Below, piece by piece: positions 46,640 through 60,156 of a DNA stretch of 64,000 bases. The position numbers and the translations under genes were made by a program. Every line of letters starts with the position of its first letter. Within the stretch, counting starts at the first letter, position 1. Source of the DNA: Paracentrotus lividus. Lineage: Eukaryota > Echinodermata > Echinoidea > Camarodonta > Echinidae. The stretch lies in assembly GCA_940671915.1 (NCBI GenBank), contig CALNVZ010003426.1, positions 20,182,131 to 20,246,130 of the forward strand, read 5' to 3'. Below the pieces are notes generated by a model, which had not been told where the DNA came from, did no database searches, and worked only from the letters and a program-made list of their open reading frames with translations.

Positions 46640-46831
46640 TAGAATTGTGATATTGTCATGAATAGAGTAGTTATTTGATAAACAAATATTTTATGAAAAG
46701 CATAATTTTAAGGGACTTTTTCCCAGAAATATTCTGACACCAACAAACCAAACGATTGATTTATGTGTAGGCCTATTTGTATCTTTATTCAGTTATTATC
46801 GATATCTCACTCAAGTTTTAGTAAATTAATA
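46640..46831 (+). repeat. 192-bp direct repeat, right copy
   Basis: Second unit of the pair that brackets the MITE. Confidence 0.9.
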
Positions 46832-47305
46832 TAGTGAATAAAATTTTGAAACAGAACTTATATTGTTTGGGGTTTACTTGTGTCCTGAAATGCAATACAA
46901 ATTCAGGTGCTTGAAAAATGTATGGGATATCATATTAAACTCCAGGACCCACAGAATAATTAGATTTTAAAAGCCTGGCAATTTGCGTTAAAAAACAAAC
47001 TTTAAAAGAAAATAAAAATCGATCCTCACATCCTATGAAAAGAAAAGTTATTATAGAGGCCTACAATGAGGATATACTTAAATCCAGATAAATATTTTGC
47101 ATAAATGTTGGTTTTGCTTTCATTGAGTAGGTAATACATTTGATGAGGGGAAAACCTTGTTTGTTTAGCTGATGGATGTTCATGTATTTCCTTGTTGAAT
47201 ATACAGCTATAAAGATGAGATCTCTTATTTATTTGTTTAGGGAAAAAGGGAAAAGTTTGTTAAATATTATTATTTTACTTATATGTGAACATTTTGGTTG
47301 ATGCT
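46832..47305. other. gene-free stretch
   Basis: AT-rich; nothing recognised. Confidence 0.4.
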
Positions 47306-47554
47306 TTAACCCTTAGCGTGCCACGGACACGTTTTCGTGCAATTGTACTTATTATTCATACAATAGTAATAATTGATTTTCTCTTGATTGTTTGCTGTAT
47401 AGGCATTGCAAATAGCACAGTTGATTGTATTGTGTCTGTGGATCGATTTCCGAGCTCATTTACACCAAGCAAGACTATTTTATACCATTTTAAAGATTTT
47501 AAAAGAAAGTCTACTTTTTTTGGCTATAAATTAATATAGCACGTTAAGAGTTAA
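47306..47554. mobile_element. 249-bp TTAA-ended MITE, family H
   Basis: TTAACCCTTAGCGTGC at the left, GCACGTTAAGAGTTAA at the right (13 of 16 bases paired). The 84-codon ORF spanning most of it is likely chance. TTAA ends suggest piggyBac-type mobilisation (inference). Confidence 0.6.
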
Positions 47555-48775
47555 CCAGGAAAGCTTTAACTCACACTTCCCTGCTTTAACTGTCCTGTGT
47601 AACATGTTTTATTTATTGTTATTGTCGATAAATAATGTATAATCCTTCCATTGAGGACCAGTTTGTGTATCTTTATTTTGCTTAATTCAGATGAAAGTTT
47701 TTATCCTCTTAGAGTCCCTTACATTAGAAAACATATTGCAAATGATTTAGATATAAAATCCAATGCCAAATAGATTTTCTTTGTAGTATATAAAAACTTT
47801 TGAGCAAATGGTGAAAATAAAGGCTAATAGCTCCAAATCACCACCATCACCATAATCCTTGCCATCACCATCACCACCACCACCACCTTCGTTATCATCA
47901 TCATCACTATCACCATCGTTATCCCTATCATTGGTCAACGCAGTCTGTATCGGTCTTTCATTCAGTCTAGAGTGGTCATTGCTGGTCATTTCTGGTCATT
48001 CTCCCCTCAAAAGCCACTCAATCTGTCTACCCATATTATTAATATGTCTGCAAGAATATCAAAATTTGATATTTTCATGGTCACTTGAACTGGGAAATGG
48101 CTGTATTGCTTTTTATGACAAAAGGTTGTTGCCCATATGATCTGATCAAGGTGCAAAGACCTCATTTTGTTGGATAGGTTGTGATTGATAGGAATTTATT
48201 GCAAGCTAGATTTTCAAAAAAATATATATTTCTCAACAAATTCCAAATTATTATTATGTTTACTAGCTACCTGATCAGACTAATGCATTCAGATTTCTTT
48301 GACTTTCATTATTGAACACATGAAGGTGTAAAAAATAAACAATTAGGCCTAATACCTACATGTAACAAACATGATATATTGATGATCTCTCAGCTCTTTA
48401 ATAAAAAATGAGATGATTATTTTGCGTCCAATATATAAAAAAAAGTATTGTCCCTTTAAGAATTTTAGAATCAAATGATGATTCCGTGTTACTCTGTTTT
48501 GTTTAGGGTTATATTCCACACACATCAAGATGCTTGTTAAATGGATTAATATATTTTGAAACAGATTTTTTTTTTTCATGTACTTTGAAGGCCTATATAC
48601 ATGTACATGCATCAAAAACATTTGTTTGTTTATTACACTGATTTCAAGCTAGCATGCTTTTGATGGACTCATATTTTCCTCCATAAAACCTAGATATATA
48701 TTTTGGGATGCGGCTTTGCTCTGTTTGCATATGATCTCTGTTTTTGTGACAATTATCAGGGGCTTGGTCTCCCTA
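47555..48775. other. gene-free stretch
   Basis: Contains a (CAC/CAT)n tract at 47840-47925 (poly-Ser/Pro and Asp/Gly ORFs are compositional) and three TGGTCATT words at 47972-47998. Confidence 0.45.
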
Positions 48776-49109
48776 TGGGTGCATTCATGGTCGATTTTGA
48801 AATTTAAACAGCAACAGGAATCATGGTACAAATCACTCTAAATGTCCTGCTCTCAAAAAAAGTAACTTCAGTGCAGCCATGGCAGCTTGCTTTCGTAATG
48901 CTCAATGTCATGAATGTCATAGCTAATCATCTTTCAAAACGCACCTTTTTTTAGTTAAAAATTGTCCCCCGAATGGAGATCTGAAAGACGTTTACTTTTA
49001 CAACCGGGAATGGGGACCATGATTCCACACTTTTTTTTTTATATCTGTGTTCCGTAATTGCATTTTGTATCATCCTCTTTAAATTTTGTTATCAACCATG
49101 AACGCACCC
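48776..49109. mobile_element. MITE family A, copy 4 (diverged, 334 bp)
   Basis: Starts TGGGTGCATTCATGGTC and ends CATGAACGCACCC, with TA at the right. In reverse orientation it shares GTAAAAGTAAAC, TTTCAGATCTCCATTC, GTGCGTTTTGAA and ATGATACAAAATGCAATTAC with copy 3. Older member of the family. Confidence 0.65.
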
Positions 49110-49745
49110 TAGATCTCTCCTAGTTTAGAATGTGTCTTTCCTGAGAGGAAGCTAAATGGATTCATTTTAGGCTCCATGCTAATCCCCTTCTTAATGAGGG
49201 GATTTAGAGTGATTGGGAAGGGGGAATGTCAAGATATATCCATGTGACACATTCGGACTGTTGCCAATTGAGTGATGTATAGGGATGATGTCATGCTATG
49301 TGATAAAACAGGTGGCGTGATCGAATATGATGTATGTAGGATTGCTTTTTTTAAAGAAAGGAGTGCAAAAGTTCACCTGTTTTCGTGGAAGGAATACAGA
49401 AATCTAAGAATATTTGGAAGGCCTAAGTTTGATTCTGGCACACACTTTTCAATGATACACATTATATCTATTGGCGTGTAGTGACAAATTAGATTATTAG
49501 TATGCATGGCAGCATAGAGTTTTAATTTATAGCAACATAAAGAGTTTTACTTTTTGGAATAACAGGCTAAATAAGTTTGATTATGTAAATATCATAGAAA
49601 TTGCACAAATTTTGCAGCTGGGCGTCATATCAATTTGCGAGCATTATAAACTCCGTCCAATTTTTCTTTCAATGTATTAATCAATGGGACTGTGATTCTA
49701 CATCTAGTTCTCATTTAGAAAGATATTCAAACATCTGTTTCAACT
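49110..49745. other. gene-free stretch
   Basis: ORFs at 49272-49481 and 49601-49807 have no domain and no splice-site support. Confidence 0.4.
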
Positions 49746-49840
49746 TTAACCCTTTGACGACTGAGCCAGAATATATTCAGGCTGAGGTCTATGGGAAATG
49801 TGTGTAATATCCAAATCAACTCGTTGCTGGAACATGTTAA
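49746..49840. mobile_element. 95-bp TTAA-ended MITE, family E copy 2
   Basis: TTAACCCTTTGACGACTGAGCC ... ACTCGTTGCTGGAACATGTTAA. Shares GGCTGAGGTCT-TGGGAAATGTGTGT with the reverse complement of 12531-12623. Confidence 0.65.
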
Positions 49841-52800
49841 CACAAGAAATTACTATCTCACAGCTAGCCGTTTTATTATTATCGTCTTTCACTGAAGAAA
49901 AAAAAGATATCTATAGCTGATCATTAGGGGTATCATTATGCAACAAATTTTGATAAGGGTTGAGATACTGCTCCTATGTCTGGCTTAGGGGTCGGAGATA
50001 AGCACATAGGGGTATCTTTCTAATGAACTTGTTTGCTTTATCCTTCAAGAGACTGGCAAGGAGTCTATGGGTGTGCTGTGTCTTGCCCACTGCAATGCTA
50101 TTGGTTGCTATCTTTAGTAGAGGAAAATGTGCAAGCCAAATTAGCATATGTGCAGAATCCCCAAGGCCATTCCTTAGCACACTGGAGATTGAAGAAGGTT
50201 TAGCTTGTCTAGTTCTTATCATCAGACCCTTTACAGATAGCAAATGGGAGAAACACACACAGGAGAAAAACCTTAAAATGTTAATCAATCTAGATTTTTT
50301 TCCTAAGGCTTGTCTTTTCCCCAGTCTTTATGTGCAGGCTATATCCTACTAAAACCTTATTTCCCTTTTTTCTTTCTTTACTAATTTCACTCTTTCCGTT
50401 CTTCATACTTATGTCAATTTTAATGAAATAAAAGTAATGGATATTTCATTTTCCTACTTTAACTAGGACCCTCAAACCATCATTCATGATGAATATCCTA
50501 TGGCATGAATAAGTGAGGTATGGTCTTTGAAATTTACTGCTTCGGTTTTTCCTGTCATATCACATTTGTTACAGGTAAACCATATCACTAGGATAGTGAT
50601 ATAAGTGAAATGAATTGAAATAATATGCACTCTAAAAGCACTGCCGTACAGCATGAAATTTATTTTATCAGTAGGTTAATTTTCATAAGTTGTAAAGTTT
50701 AGTTCCTACAATGATCAACCACTGAAATTCTTTCCTGATTATTGTAAGCAGATCGTTGCCCCAGAATAACTTCAAATCGCTGAACTTCTTCGTTGACCAT
50801 GATAATTCACGATTATGATGATGAAACCTGAGTGCTATACAAAAAGCCCCATTATTATTATCTAAGCTTTAAAGGGATGCATTTCACATCATGTAGCATT
50901 AATGTTGATCATATGAAAAGCAAAGCATCGCTTCTGGTTCAGAATATCCCCAAATAATCATATTAAAATCTTTAATTTAACAATAGATGATAGAACCCTT
51001 CTTGTAGATAGATATTCAGATCTTCAATGTAACCAATTGATGATACAACCCTGTTTGTAGATAGAAAATCCTTGTTTAAAAACATGAAAAACTATTGATT
51101 ATTCATTTATTAATATACCTATTTATTTATTGGTTTATGATTAACTGAAAAGCAGCATCGGCTAAATGAATTATGCCTAATAAATGGTGATCCTCTATTT
51201 TATTCAACCACATATATTTCTAGGGTTGATTAGTTCAGTTGAAGCCTACATTTTACGATGTCCAGCTTCTGTTTGTACAGTAGGTTATTAAACAGACCTC
51301 TTGGCACCTAATAGCGCCACAATACGATGGTCAGATTTGTGTGAGTTCTGCCACTTTTGACCATCTGCTTGTGGTTCGTCCAACCTCTGTTTCAGACGCA
51401 AACCAAACACGAGTCTACTCTTCGATTTCTGGTTTTCATTAATTTGTTCGATATGCTAAAAGGTCGTATGAATGGACTTTTAAGAAACAGAAGCAACATT
51501 ACACTTTTCTGTCTTACTGTTGTCAGCAGATACAATCAAATACATTTTCAACCTTTATTTTGTTGTTTCAAGTAGGGCACAAACTTTTATTTGGGTCTTA
51601 TTTGAATCTCTAATAGAGGTATGATATTTCTTGTGATATGTGCAAACAACTAACATATTTATCTACAGATTGTTCTATTCATGTAGTGTTTCCTTAATTG
51701 TAACATTGTAGTTCATTAGGACCCTGCACATAAATATTCTGGTACATAAAACATGAAATGATATCAAAATAAACAAAAAGTATAGGCCAACACTACAAAA
51801 GTATTGAAATATCAACAGATAGGCCTAGATTACGAAGTTACAATAGAAATAAAATACATTGAGTGTTTTAAGCAAACGCTCCAAGAAATTGTTCATCAGT
51901 TATTTGGAATGGAATTTGGATAACTTGCAGGAAATCAATGCCAATAGGCTTTTATCTCTTTTCATGAAGAAAATTGTGAAAGTGAATAGCTGAATAAAAA
52001 AAAGACTGAACATACATATGTTGCGATGTGATATCCGTCGATAAGAATAGGATAAAAACGATGTTCAAAATATGATGTAATATATATTTTCGTATTCCGT
52101 GCACTGTGAGTTCATTTGCAATTGGGATAAAGTCAAAGATACCACACTAGTCAGCAAATATGTTAGAATATTATATTTAGATAATAGATTTCTGTTCAGG
52201 ATATTAAAAAAGCATATGTGCATCCGCTACAGGCGTGTCATCAGCACATAAAGTGATGACGAAATAAGAATTGTGAAAACAAGCTGTGAATGCCATGAAA
52301 AATGCATCAGCCATGCTGTTTTTCTCATCAAACACGCTGCAAGCACATATAGACTGCACCTTGCTATAGGCAGGGCACACATTACATACACACTTGCATA
52401 CCAGAGCACACACAGAGACAGAAAGTCTGTGCACAGCAGACACACACACTTTGACAAACATTACACACCCATGCCTGGAGCACGCACCCTTTTTACGCAC
52501 ATTGAAGTGGTGTATGAGCCCTGCTGAGCACACTTGGCACACATACACAGCACAGTATTGTACACTGGCCCCTTGTACTGCAGCACACACTCAGATTGTG
52601 TGAAAATAGTCTGCATTTGCAGACCCTAGTATTAAGTATACTCCAAAAGCGGACGTGCAGCTATTTCTGTTGTATATGATGTAGCTTTGTATTTCATGAG
52701 ATTCATAATATAGTATCAGCAGACAGAGGCACAAAATGACAAATGAAATAGGCTTTTTAAAAAGAGGGAGAGAGAGACAGGAACAACAGAAAGATCAAGG

Positions 52801-53319
52801 GAAAGGAAGTGGTAGAGAAAGAGAGAGGTAGATAGATAAAAAAATTGATAGAAGGAAAAACAAGTAGGAAAAAAAGAGAGAGAACAACATGAGAGATAGT
52901 CAATAGAGACAGAGGGAGATAGAGAGAAAGAGAAACAGATTGTGAATGAGAAGAAGAAAAGAAGTAGTTGAAACAACAATACTCGAGAGTTTCGTTTACA
53001 CATGGCCATGTTGAGTTTGCGCAAATAAGGCCAGCGTCTGACCAACGTTACTCCCTTCACCCAGATACGATGACCTTAAACGTCGTTCAAGAAAGCGTTC
53101 CAATGTCCGGGCATTTCTCAACATCACAATCTGATGAAAGGGGATCATCTTAAAGGGTTTGAACAAATCATTTCCTGAAGTAATTTTATCCATATTTATT
53201 GTTGTCTTGTGCACTTTCTAGAATTGCATATTTTGGTTAGCAGTATTATCGAAGAAACTTGATTTAAAATGTGTTTTTAAGAAAAAAGTTTTGACTTTGC
53301 ATGATTGTTTCATTTTCAC
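49841..53319. other. gene-free stretch
   Basis: Holds a CA/CACAC-rich patch (52370-52600) and GA-rich sequence (52760-52940). ORFs there are compositional. Nothing with a recognisable domain. Confidence 0.45.
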
Positions 53320-54165
53320 TTCTGTTTACACTACTACTTCTCCTTGCAGTTTATACTGATACTAGTATGAAAAACCTGTAGAAGTATTAAAGGTAGAAGT
53401 AGTAAAAACAGAAGTAGTAGAAGTAGAAATACTAATTATAAGCAGACTCTATTTTTACTAATTCTATTTCTACAACTTCAAATTCTACTTCTACCACTTC
53501 TATTTCTACAACTTCTACTTTTACTATTTTTCTACCAGTCCTTCTACTTCAACATCTACTACTAAAACTTCTACTTCTACCACTACTACTTCTTCTTCTA
53601 CTAATTCTACTTCTACTTCTTTTACTTCTACTACTTTTATTAATTCTACTTCTACTACTTCTACTTATACTACTTCTACTACTTTTACATCTACTACTTC
53701 TACTACTGCTACTTCTACTTCTACTACTTTTACTAATTCTACTTCTACTACTTCTACTTATACTACTTCTACTACTTTTACATCTACTACTTCTACTACT
53801 GCTACTTCTACTTCTACTACTGCTACTTCTACTTCTACTACGTCTACTTCTACGTCTACTTCTATGTCTACTACTACTACAACGACTACTTCTAGTGCTA
53901 CTACTTCTACTTCTTCTAATTTCACTTCTACTAATTCCACTTCTCCTTCTAATAATTCTACTCCTTCTACTTCCACTTTTACCTCTACTGCTTCTAATTC
54001 TGTTCCCTTTTTTTCTACTACTACTACTGCTACTACTACTTCTACTTCTACTACAACTGCTACTACGTCTGCTACTACTACTACTACTGCTGCTACTACT
54101 GCTGCTGCTGCTATTGCTACTGCTACTACTACTACTATTTTTACACCATTTACTACTACCTTTTA
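53320..54165 (+). repeat. TTCTAC/TAC microsatellite with higher-order repeat and strand switch
   Basis: About 850 bp. The left 120 bp carry GTAGAAGTAG-type units (for example 53380-53445) and the rest the complementary TTCTACTAC-type, so the tract changes strand near 53450. From 53642 a 93-bp block (AATTCTACTTCTACTACTTC to TTTTACT) recurs at 53735. Open frames are poly-Thr/Ser and poly-Leu and not genes. Confidence 0.9.
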
Positions 54166-56733
54166 GTCTGATGTACGTTATTAATGCTACATTTTACTTC
54201 TAATACAAAGTAAATTGTGTCTAGCGGCGGTAATAAACATGACAATAGTTTATGAATATGCAGGCATACAAACAAAAAATGCTTTACAACCTTACTTGAT
54301 TGTACAATAATAAAACCCAAACATATCAGTTATATATATACATTGTAAGCCCTTACATCTGAATGTATATTGTGCATGATAATCTCTAGTAAAAAGATCT
54401 CTATCAAGTAGGAGAAATCTCATCAGATTTTCCCTCTTTCTAAGTGCTTCCTATTTCCTTATCCATATCCTTCCTCTGTGTTTTATCTCTCTACTACTCG
54501 TGTTTCCTCATGCTTGGCTTAGCTACTCTTATTCCAAATTTATATTAAAATAGATAATTTTTAGAACAATTCACAAGTTGGTCTGTTAACCCCTTTCATG
54601 CCATACAGTATTAAACTGCAGTGCAAAAAGAAGATACCGGTATTTTTCTTCTCATTTTTAAGATGTTACCTAAAACAGGCTTGTAATGTGATTACTAGGA
54701 CTTATGCTCAAGGCATATTACAAGCATTAGGCCTATAGTGTTTTTTTTTTATATTTTGGCACCAGAATAAACAGGAATTAAATATTGAATTAAGTATTTC
54801 AAAAAGTCTTTTAATTGAGATAAAATTTAAATTTGCAATTGTTATATGGGTTCAATAAAGCTAGGGTATAGCTTTAGAAAGTCATTAGTCATTTAAACTT
54901 TTGTCTCTTCTGAAACTCTCTAATCTGAAATAAATTCTATATTGGGTTTATTCTATCATATTCTATTTTTCATTCTCTCTTATTCACATGCATTGTCATC
55001 GGTGTTGTTTGCGAAGTGTAGGGGAAAACGACAGAAATTTGAATAGTGTTGTCTAGGTCCCAAACTCCACAAAAATTATCCCTTGCAACTATAGGTTGTT
55101 GACCAAACAGTGCATGAAGTATGTCCTTAAAGTACACTTCTTATGAACTTATGTGACCTGTTGTTGACCCTGGTTTAAGGACCACAATTCAAGGTGATAA
55201 AGATATTTCATGTTGAGTAGAGGGCTGGGGAGGGGAGTTTGACATTGGCAAGGCATTTCACACCTCACATTGTAGGACGTACCATAATTTCCTGGAAAAG
55301 TTGGAATTGGACCAATTTCACTCAAATATTATTTTGTATGTCATCAGAAGACGATCTCAGAAATGATTCACAGAACTGTTTTTATGTGTTCTTAAAAACA
55401 CATTTTCTAGAGAGAGAGAGAGAGAGAGAGAGAGATATAAATGGTCAGCTTGTGCAGGCTGCAGCCAACTACGATTCCCTGCGTTTCAATTCTGTGAATA
55501 TAGCTTTAAAGGAGCTGCCTTTTGGGATTACAACATCAAGTAACAACAGGAGTGCTGCTCCTGCCTAAAAAATATGCACCTCCCTGCAATGGACGTAAGG
55601 ACTTTTTTCAAAAAGATGCAAAGAGGTGCACAATAATTGATGCAAGACCATGGCATAAAATGTCAAGAAATTAATTTCAAAGCAAACTATACATGTATGA
55701 ACTTGTCAGGTTATGTTTGAGTGAAATTCTTCCCCCAAACCGAAGCTTAAATTCTTCACATCTCCCTGATATATATTTTTTTTAAACAAATTTTTTCCAG
55801 ACTGGGCTTCGACTTTAAGTGACTCATCCTATGTGACATGTATGATGTCCAAGTGTTCTGTATGGTGACTCATATACACAGACCACATGAACAACTCTTA
55901 TTCACCATCACACTTCAGTAGCAATTCATTCAATTATTCATTAATTATCTTGATTTAGTGTTAATTAGGAGCTTGAAGGACAGAGCCATGAATCGCCGTA
56001 GTAGATGGTTAGTTTCTTCTTATTGCATATTCATTAGAAAGATAACACCAATGCGAGTATATTGACTGTTGCTCCAATTTATCAAATTAATGATTGATTT
56101 TACATGATTCCAATATTTTCTCTCTCTCTCTCTCTCTTTTCCATTTCTCCATTATTGAAATTTTTTTTTTTTTTTCGATCCCTGAATTCTAACATTAATC
56201 AATAACAATAATGGTCTCATTCAATTAGCTGCAATCATGTTGCAATTCTTCAGAGATATTTAGAAATCACAGAATTAGATTATTAATCTATTAGTTATTG
56301 TCAGGAGTAATGTTCTTTTCAATCGTCAATGGAAAGCATGGTACATTGTGCCTGATCAAATCCATTTAGAAATCACAGAATTAGATTATCTAACCACAGG
56401 TGGAATTTGCAGACTCTTTCTCTCTTGCCGACCAATTTCTCGAGACTACCTTGGCGGTTTCCCCTTTTCTTTTGATCTTTTCAATAAGAACATTTCTATT
56501 TGTATAATCATCTACATGTTTGGTGTGTTTACACTGAATCAAACCATCATGAAGTTAGTGTGAGTTTGTTTCCCCTAATATGAAGTGTTCACTTTTGTAT
56601 GCTGACATTGAAATCTGTGTTAACCCTTTGATTGCTGGTTTCTTTTATTCTCATAGGGTTTTTTTTTTCTTAATCTCAATTCAATAAAGGTTAATATTAT
56701 TCCTCTCTGACCTATATATGGACTTTTACTTAT
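54166..56733. other. gene-free stretch
   Basis: Contains a (GA)n run at 55409-55435, CT and T runs at 56121-56176, and single TTAACCC-type words (54587, 56622) that could be lone MITE ends. No gene recognised. Confidence 0.4.
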
Positions 56734-57053
56734 GGTGGTATCTCACTTCGCGGAAACTACTTTGAATCTACATTGAGACAGATTTGGGACTACTTTGAGA
56801 CGGTTTTGAAACTACTTGGAGACGATTTTGAAACTTGTCAAGGAGATGTCTCCTCAGTCTCCGCAACATTTCATGAGTCACGGAAACTACTTAGAGATGG
56901 TTCTTAATCTTGTAACTGCTTTGAGACAGTTTTTGAAAATTGTCGCAGAGATGTCACGTCTCAGAGACGTCTCGGCGATGGAATAAAGTATCGGAGACGT
57001 CTCTAATTATTTTTATCCGTCCTGGAGACGTCTCCGCGAAGTGATACACCACC
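56734..57053. mobile_element. 320-bp foldback/MITE, family I, built of GAGAC words
   Basis: The ends GGTGGTATCTCACTTCGCGGA and TCCGCGAAGTGATACACCACC are an imperfect inverted pair. The inside is a run of GGAGACG/AGAGACGTCTC/ACTACTTTGAGAC words about every 20-25 bp, in both orientations. No ORF. Confidence 0.7.
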
Positions 57054-60038
57054 AATACAACACCCAAATCGATCTATGAGATTTTTTTGTTTTTTGTTTT
57101 TTTTCGGAGGGGGGACTGGTTCATGTCATATTTAATACATTGATGTGACTATTGGCTATTGTTGGAGTATACAAAATAAATGTATCCTTGAATGCTGAAT
57201 TCAAGCCAGTCTATACAAACTTGATATCCTACCTATTTTTATAGGTCTATTATATAGCCCAAATATTGAGTTGATGTACATGAATGTGAAAACGCATCGT
57301 CCTAATTTTTTTCCCAAAAATTTCTGGAAGTTCATTCTTTGTGAAGTGGTATTTTAAGGTGTTTCTGACTTATTGAAGTCAACCCAATCTACCAATGACT
57401 TGCTCCCCATACCATTTCCTATATCATTTTACCCAAAGGTTGAGCTGATAAAAAGCTGTTTCAATTATTCATTCTTTGTGAAGTTTTATTTTACGATATT
57501 TCATGTTAATGTGAATATGACACACCCCAAGCCACTTGCACTTTTCTCACCTCCAGTCTCCATCATTAACAACATGGATCTAATTATGTCCCTCTTTCCC
57601 TTTATCCTTGGCAATTGTTAATCTTAAAAAGAGAAAAATCTCTTACCTGTTGGTGTGAAGCCTTGATGTGCTGGTCTAGCCACAGCTATTTTTATTTTTT
57701 CCCCATAGTTATGTGATCTTGAAAAAGTACAAGCAGAGAGTGGTGGTAATTTGGTAGGGAGTTTTAGAAAGTAGTTCAGCTGAGTCTGGTTGAGGTTGTT
57801 CCCCTCGCCCCACACGAGGGAGGGCTTGTTTTTGTTCATGGTCAGTTTCGTCTGGCTATCTGTCTAGCTCTCTGTGAGAGGTTGGAGGTTCAATTCTTTC
57901 GATGTGTTTAACATTTTGTAACTCCCATTTCCCTTCTCAATGGTGATGTTTGTCCATTTTCATGATCAGAATGGGGTATTTTATGGAAAGATTTTCATAT
58001 ATTAATTTCTTTGAGAGGAGATTATGTTCTATGTGTGATTGATGTTCATATGGCAACATTACAATGAACAAATCTTCCTTGTGTGGAACTGCATAACGTT
58101 ATAAGAGAATTACTCGGACATATCCAGTGATAAAGTTAAACAAAATTATTGCTCGAGTGATGGTAATTTCAATTCAATCATTAATAAATATCTTGTGAAT
58201 ACACATCAGCACAAATCAGTTGTTAACCTGCAAATCACTGGACACAAATTAAGTAATCTAAGGCCGTGATATGAATATAGTTAAATATCCAAATGCCATC
58301 TCTCCTGTTACTTATTAGTCCCTTAATTAAGAATTTCACTTTCATTTCTAAGTTTATAGAATAAATGCATATTAGAGGCCACTAGTGTTTTCAAGAAATA
58401 AATGAAAGGAAGAATGTAAATTCTGAGGATTTATTGCTGGTTTGGAGTAGTTATACCATGTGTTCTCTTTGTTCTTTTGTTTAAAAAATGAAGGAAAAAA
58501 ATGTAACAGTGCCATATGTGTGAAATTGTGAACAGTTTGACCACATGGTCTTAATGTCCATCCTGTATGCATTGACCACATGGTCCGAATGTCCGAACAG
58601 GTCATTAATATGCAAATCCCTCGGTCCCTCCATCCAATGTCCAGCCAGTCATAATGGACTGTCCTTGCACGGTCTCTCGTTTACCTTCCTTCTCGTTTAA
58701 ATTAATGTAGCATTGATAAGAGAATGACGTGCACTTCTACTAAGGTCATGCCATTGAAACATTGCTTATAGCTTCTCATTTCTATGTCCTCACTAGCCCT
58801 ATTTTGTTGTCACCTTCATTTTATTCTTCTTTGGTTATTTCATGCTTCTCTCACCCATATAATGTTGGAATCACCTTCAACTGGACAATAACAAGACTGG
58901 ACATTCATCAACGATATCACACACCCCCTTTTGATAATAATTCTCTCCAGCCGGCTGGTCACTCTCGCACATTCTAGCCATGTCCTGAGCTAAGGACACC
59001 TCATAATAGCCAATGTCCAGTCCACTGACCATTCCATTCAGCTAATCTTTTTATTCTTTCCCCTCATCATACGCTGTCGTCTGGGAGTTGTTATAATCGC
59101 TCTGGTTCGGCTATTTGTTTGCGAAGCACCTTTTCAGGATAATCGCGGTCTTTGCATGATTGGTCTTAAATGAAGACCAGCTACTCGGACAATAAGAGAA
59201 ATAGTTGTAGAACAGAGGGACTAACGGAGATCTATAAAAGTTTTGGAGGGGGAGCACCGGTTGTAATTATTTCAAGCAGTGAGGTGGGACTTCATGTTAT
59301 ACATCGGTTATTGCAGTTATCATCTATAAAAGTTGTTTATCACTCCAACCATTTATACCTAAGTGGATATTTCACTAAGAAAGCTGTGATTTGAATGGTG
59401 ACATTTTTACCCTAAAAAGCGACAATTTTGTTGAAATCCGTACTCGGGATAACTTGTGCTTCTGAAAATCTTTACCTAAAATTTGGGTTGTGTCTCCGAG
59501 AAGGCTAAATTTCATTTGCCTCTTGATTTGAAGATAGATATTTCTTTTTGATTAAGTTGGATTCTTGTTGTAACTGGTCATATAAAAGGAGAGGAAAGAC
59601 TGGTGATACACATACCTCTTCTTGGAGTTTTATCGAGGAAGTTTGTGAATGAATATTTTCCCAAAGACGTAGGACAATCTTAGCATGAGGAAGACAGTAT
59701 TTCTTCCAATTGTCTGTACAAGTATAACCAGTGGATATCATTAGCATTTGTTTGCTTTTCTGATTTCTTATTCATCATCATTCCAAACTAATGCACAGTG
59801 AAACAATACTGCAAAGAGATAACATTTTCAGAAGGAACACTTTTTTGCATATGAGATGATAACATTATAACTGAGACATAGGTAGCTCCTGATCATTGCC
59901 TGCAAGATTTGATACCATTCTCTTTGCGTGACTTTGGCCGCCAAACCAGATTAGTCGAGGACAGGATAGTGATACGGTTTCCACCAAATTCCTGGAAGAA
60001 GTCTGCTAGAAAGCGGCAAGCAGCCCAAATAATTTTTT
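57054..60038. other. gene-free stretch
   Basis: No coding, tRNA or structured repeat that I could support. Confidence 0.4.
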
Positions 60039-60156
60039 ATGACGGGATTAGATTTCCTACCCGAAGCGATGTTTGAGCAAGTCTTAACAGCTTTGTCAAA
60101 TGTGCAGGTTCCTCTGCCTGTGCCAGTCAGTGGGGCATCGCCAGCTCCATTTGTAG
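60039..60156 (+). CDS. candidate first coding exon, unknown protein
   Basis: From an ATG at 60039 the frame reads MTGLDFLPEAMFEQVLTALS and continues through a proline/valine segment (VQVPLPVPV) to a strong donor, GTAG|GTGAGT, at 60156/60157. It is more GC-rich than its surroundings and has a stop just upstream, so the ATG is a natural start. An alternative exon start follows the acceptor-like GTGCAG at 60101-60106. Product unknown; a retroelement or host gene first exon are both possible. The opposite-strand ORF of 99 codons covering it looks like a shadow. Confidence 0.3.

Noticed and set aside
52204..52603. Cys/His-rich ORFs on both strands
   Set aside because: Translations of a CACACA-rich patch on opposite strands; cysteine and histidine spacing is irregular.
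57842..57920. Possible tRNA-like B box GGTTCAATTC
   Set aside because: No A box at the right distance and no foldable cloverleaf.
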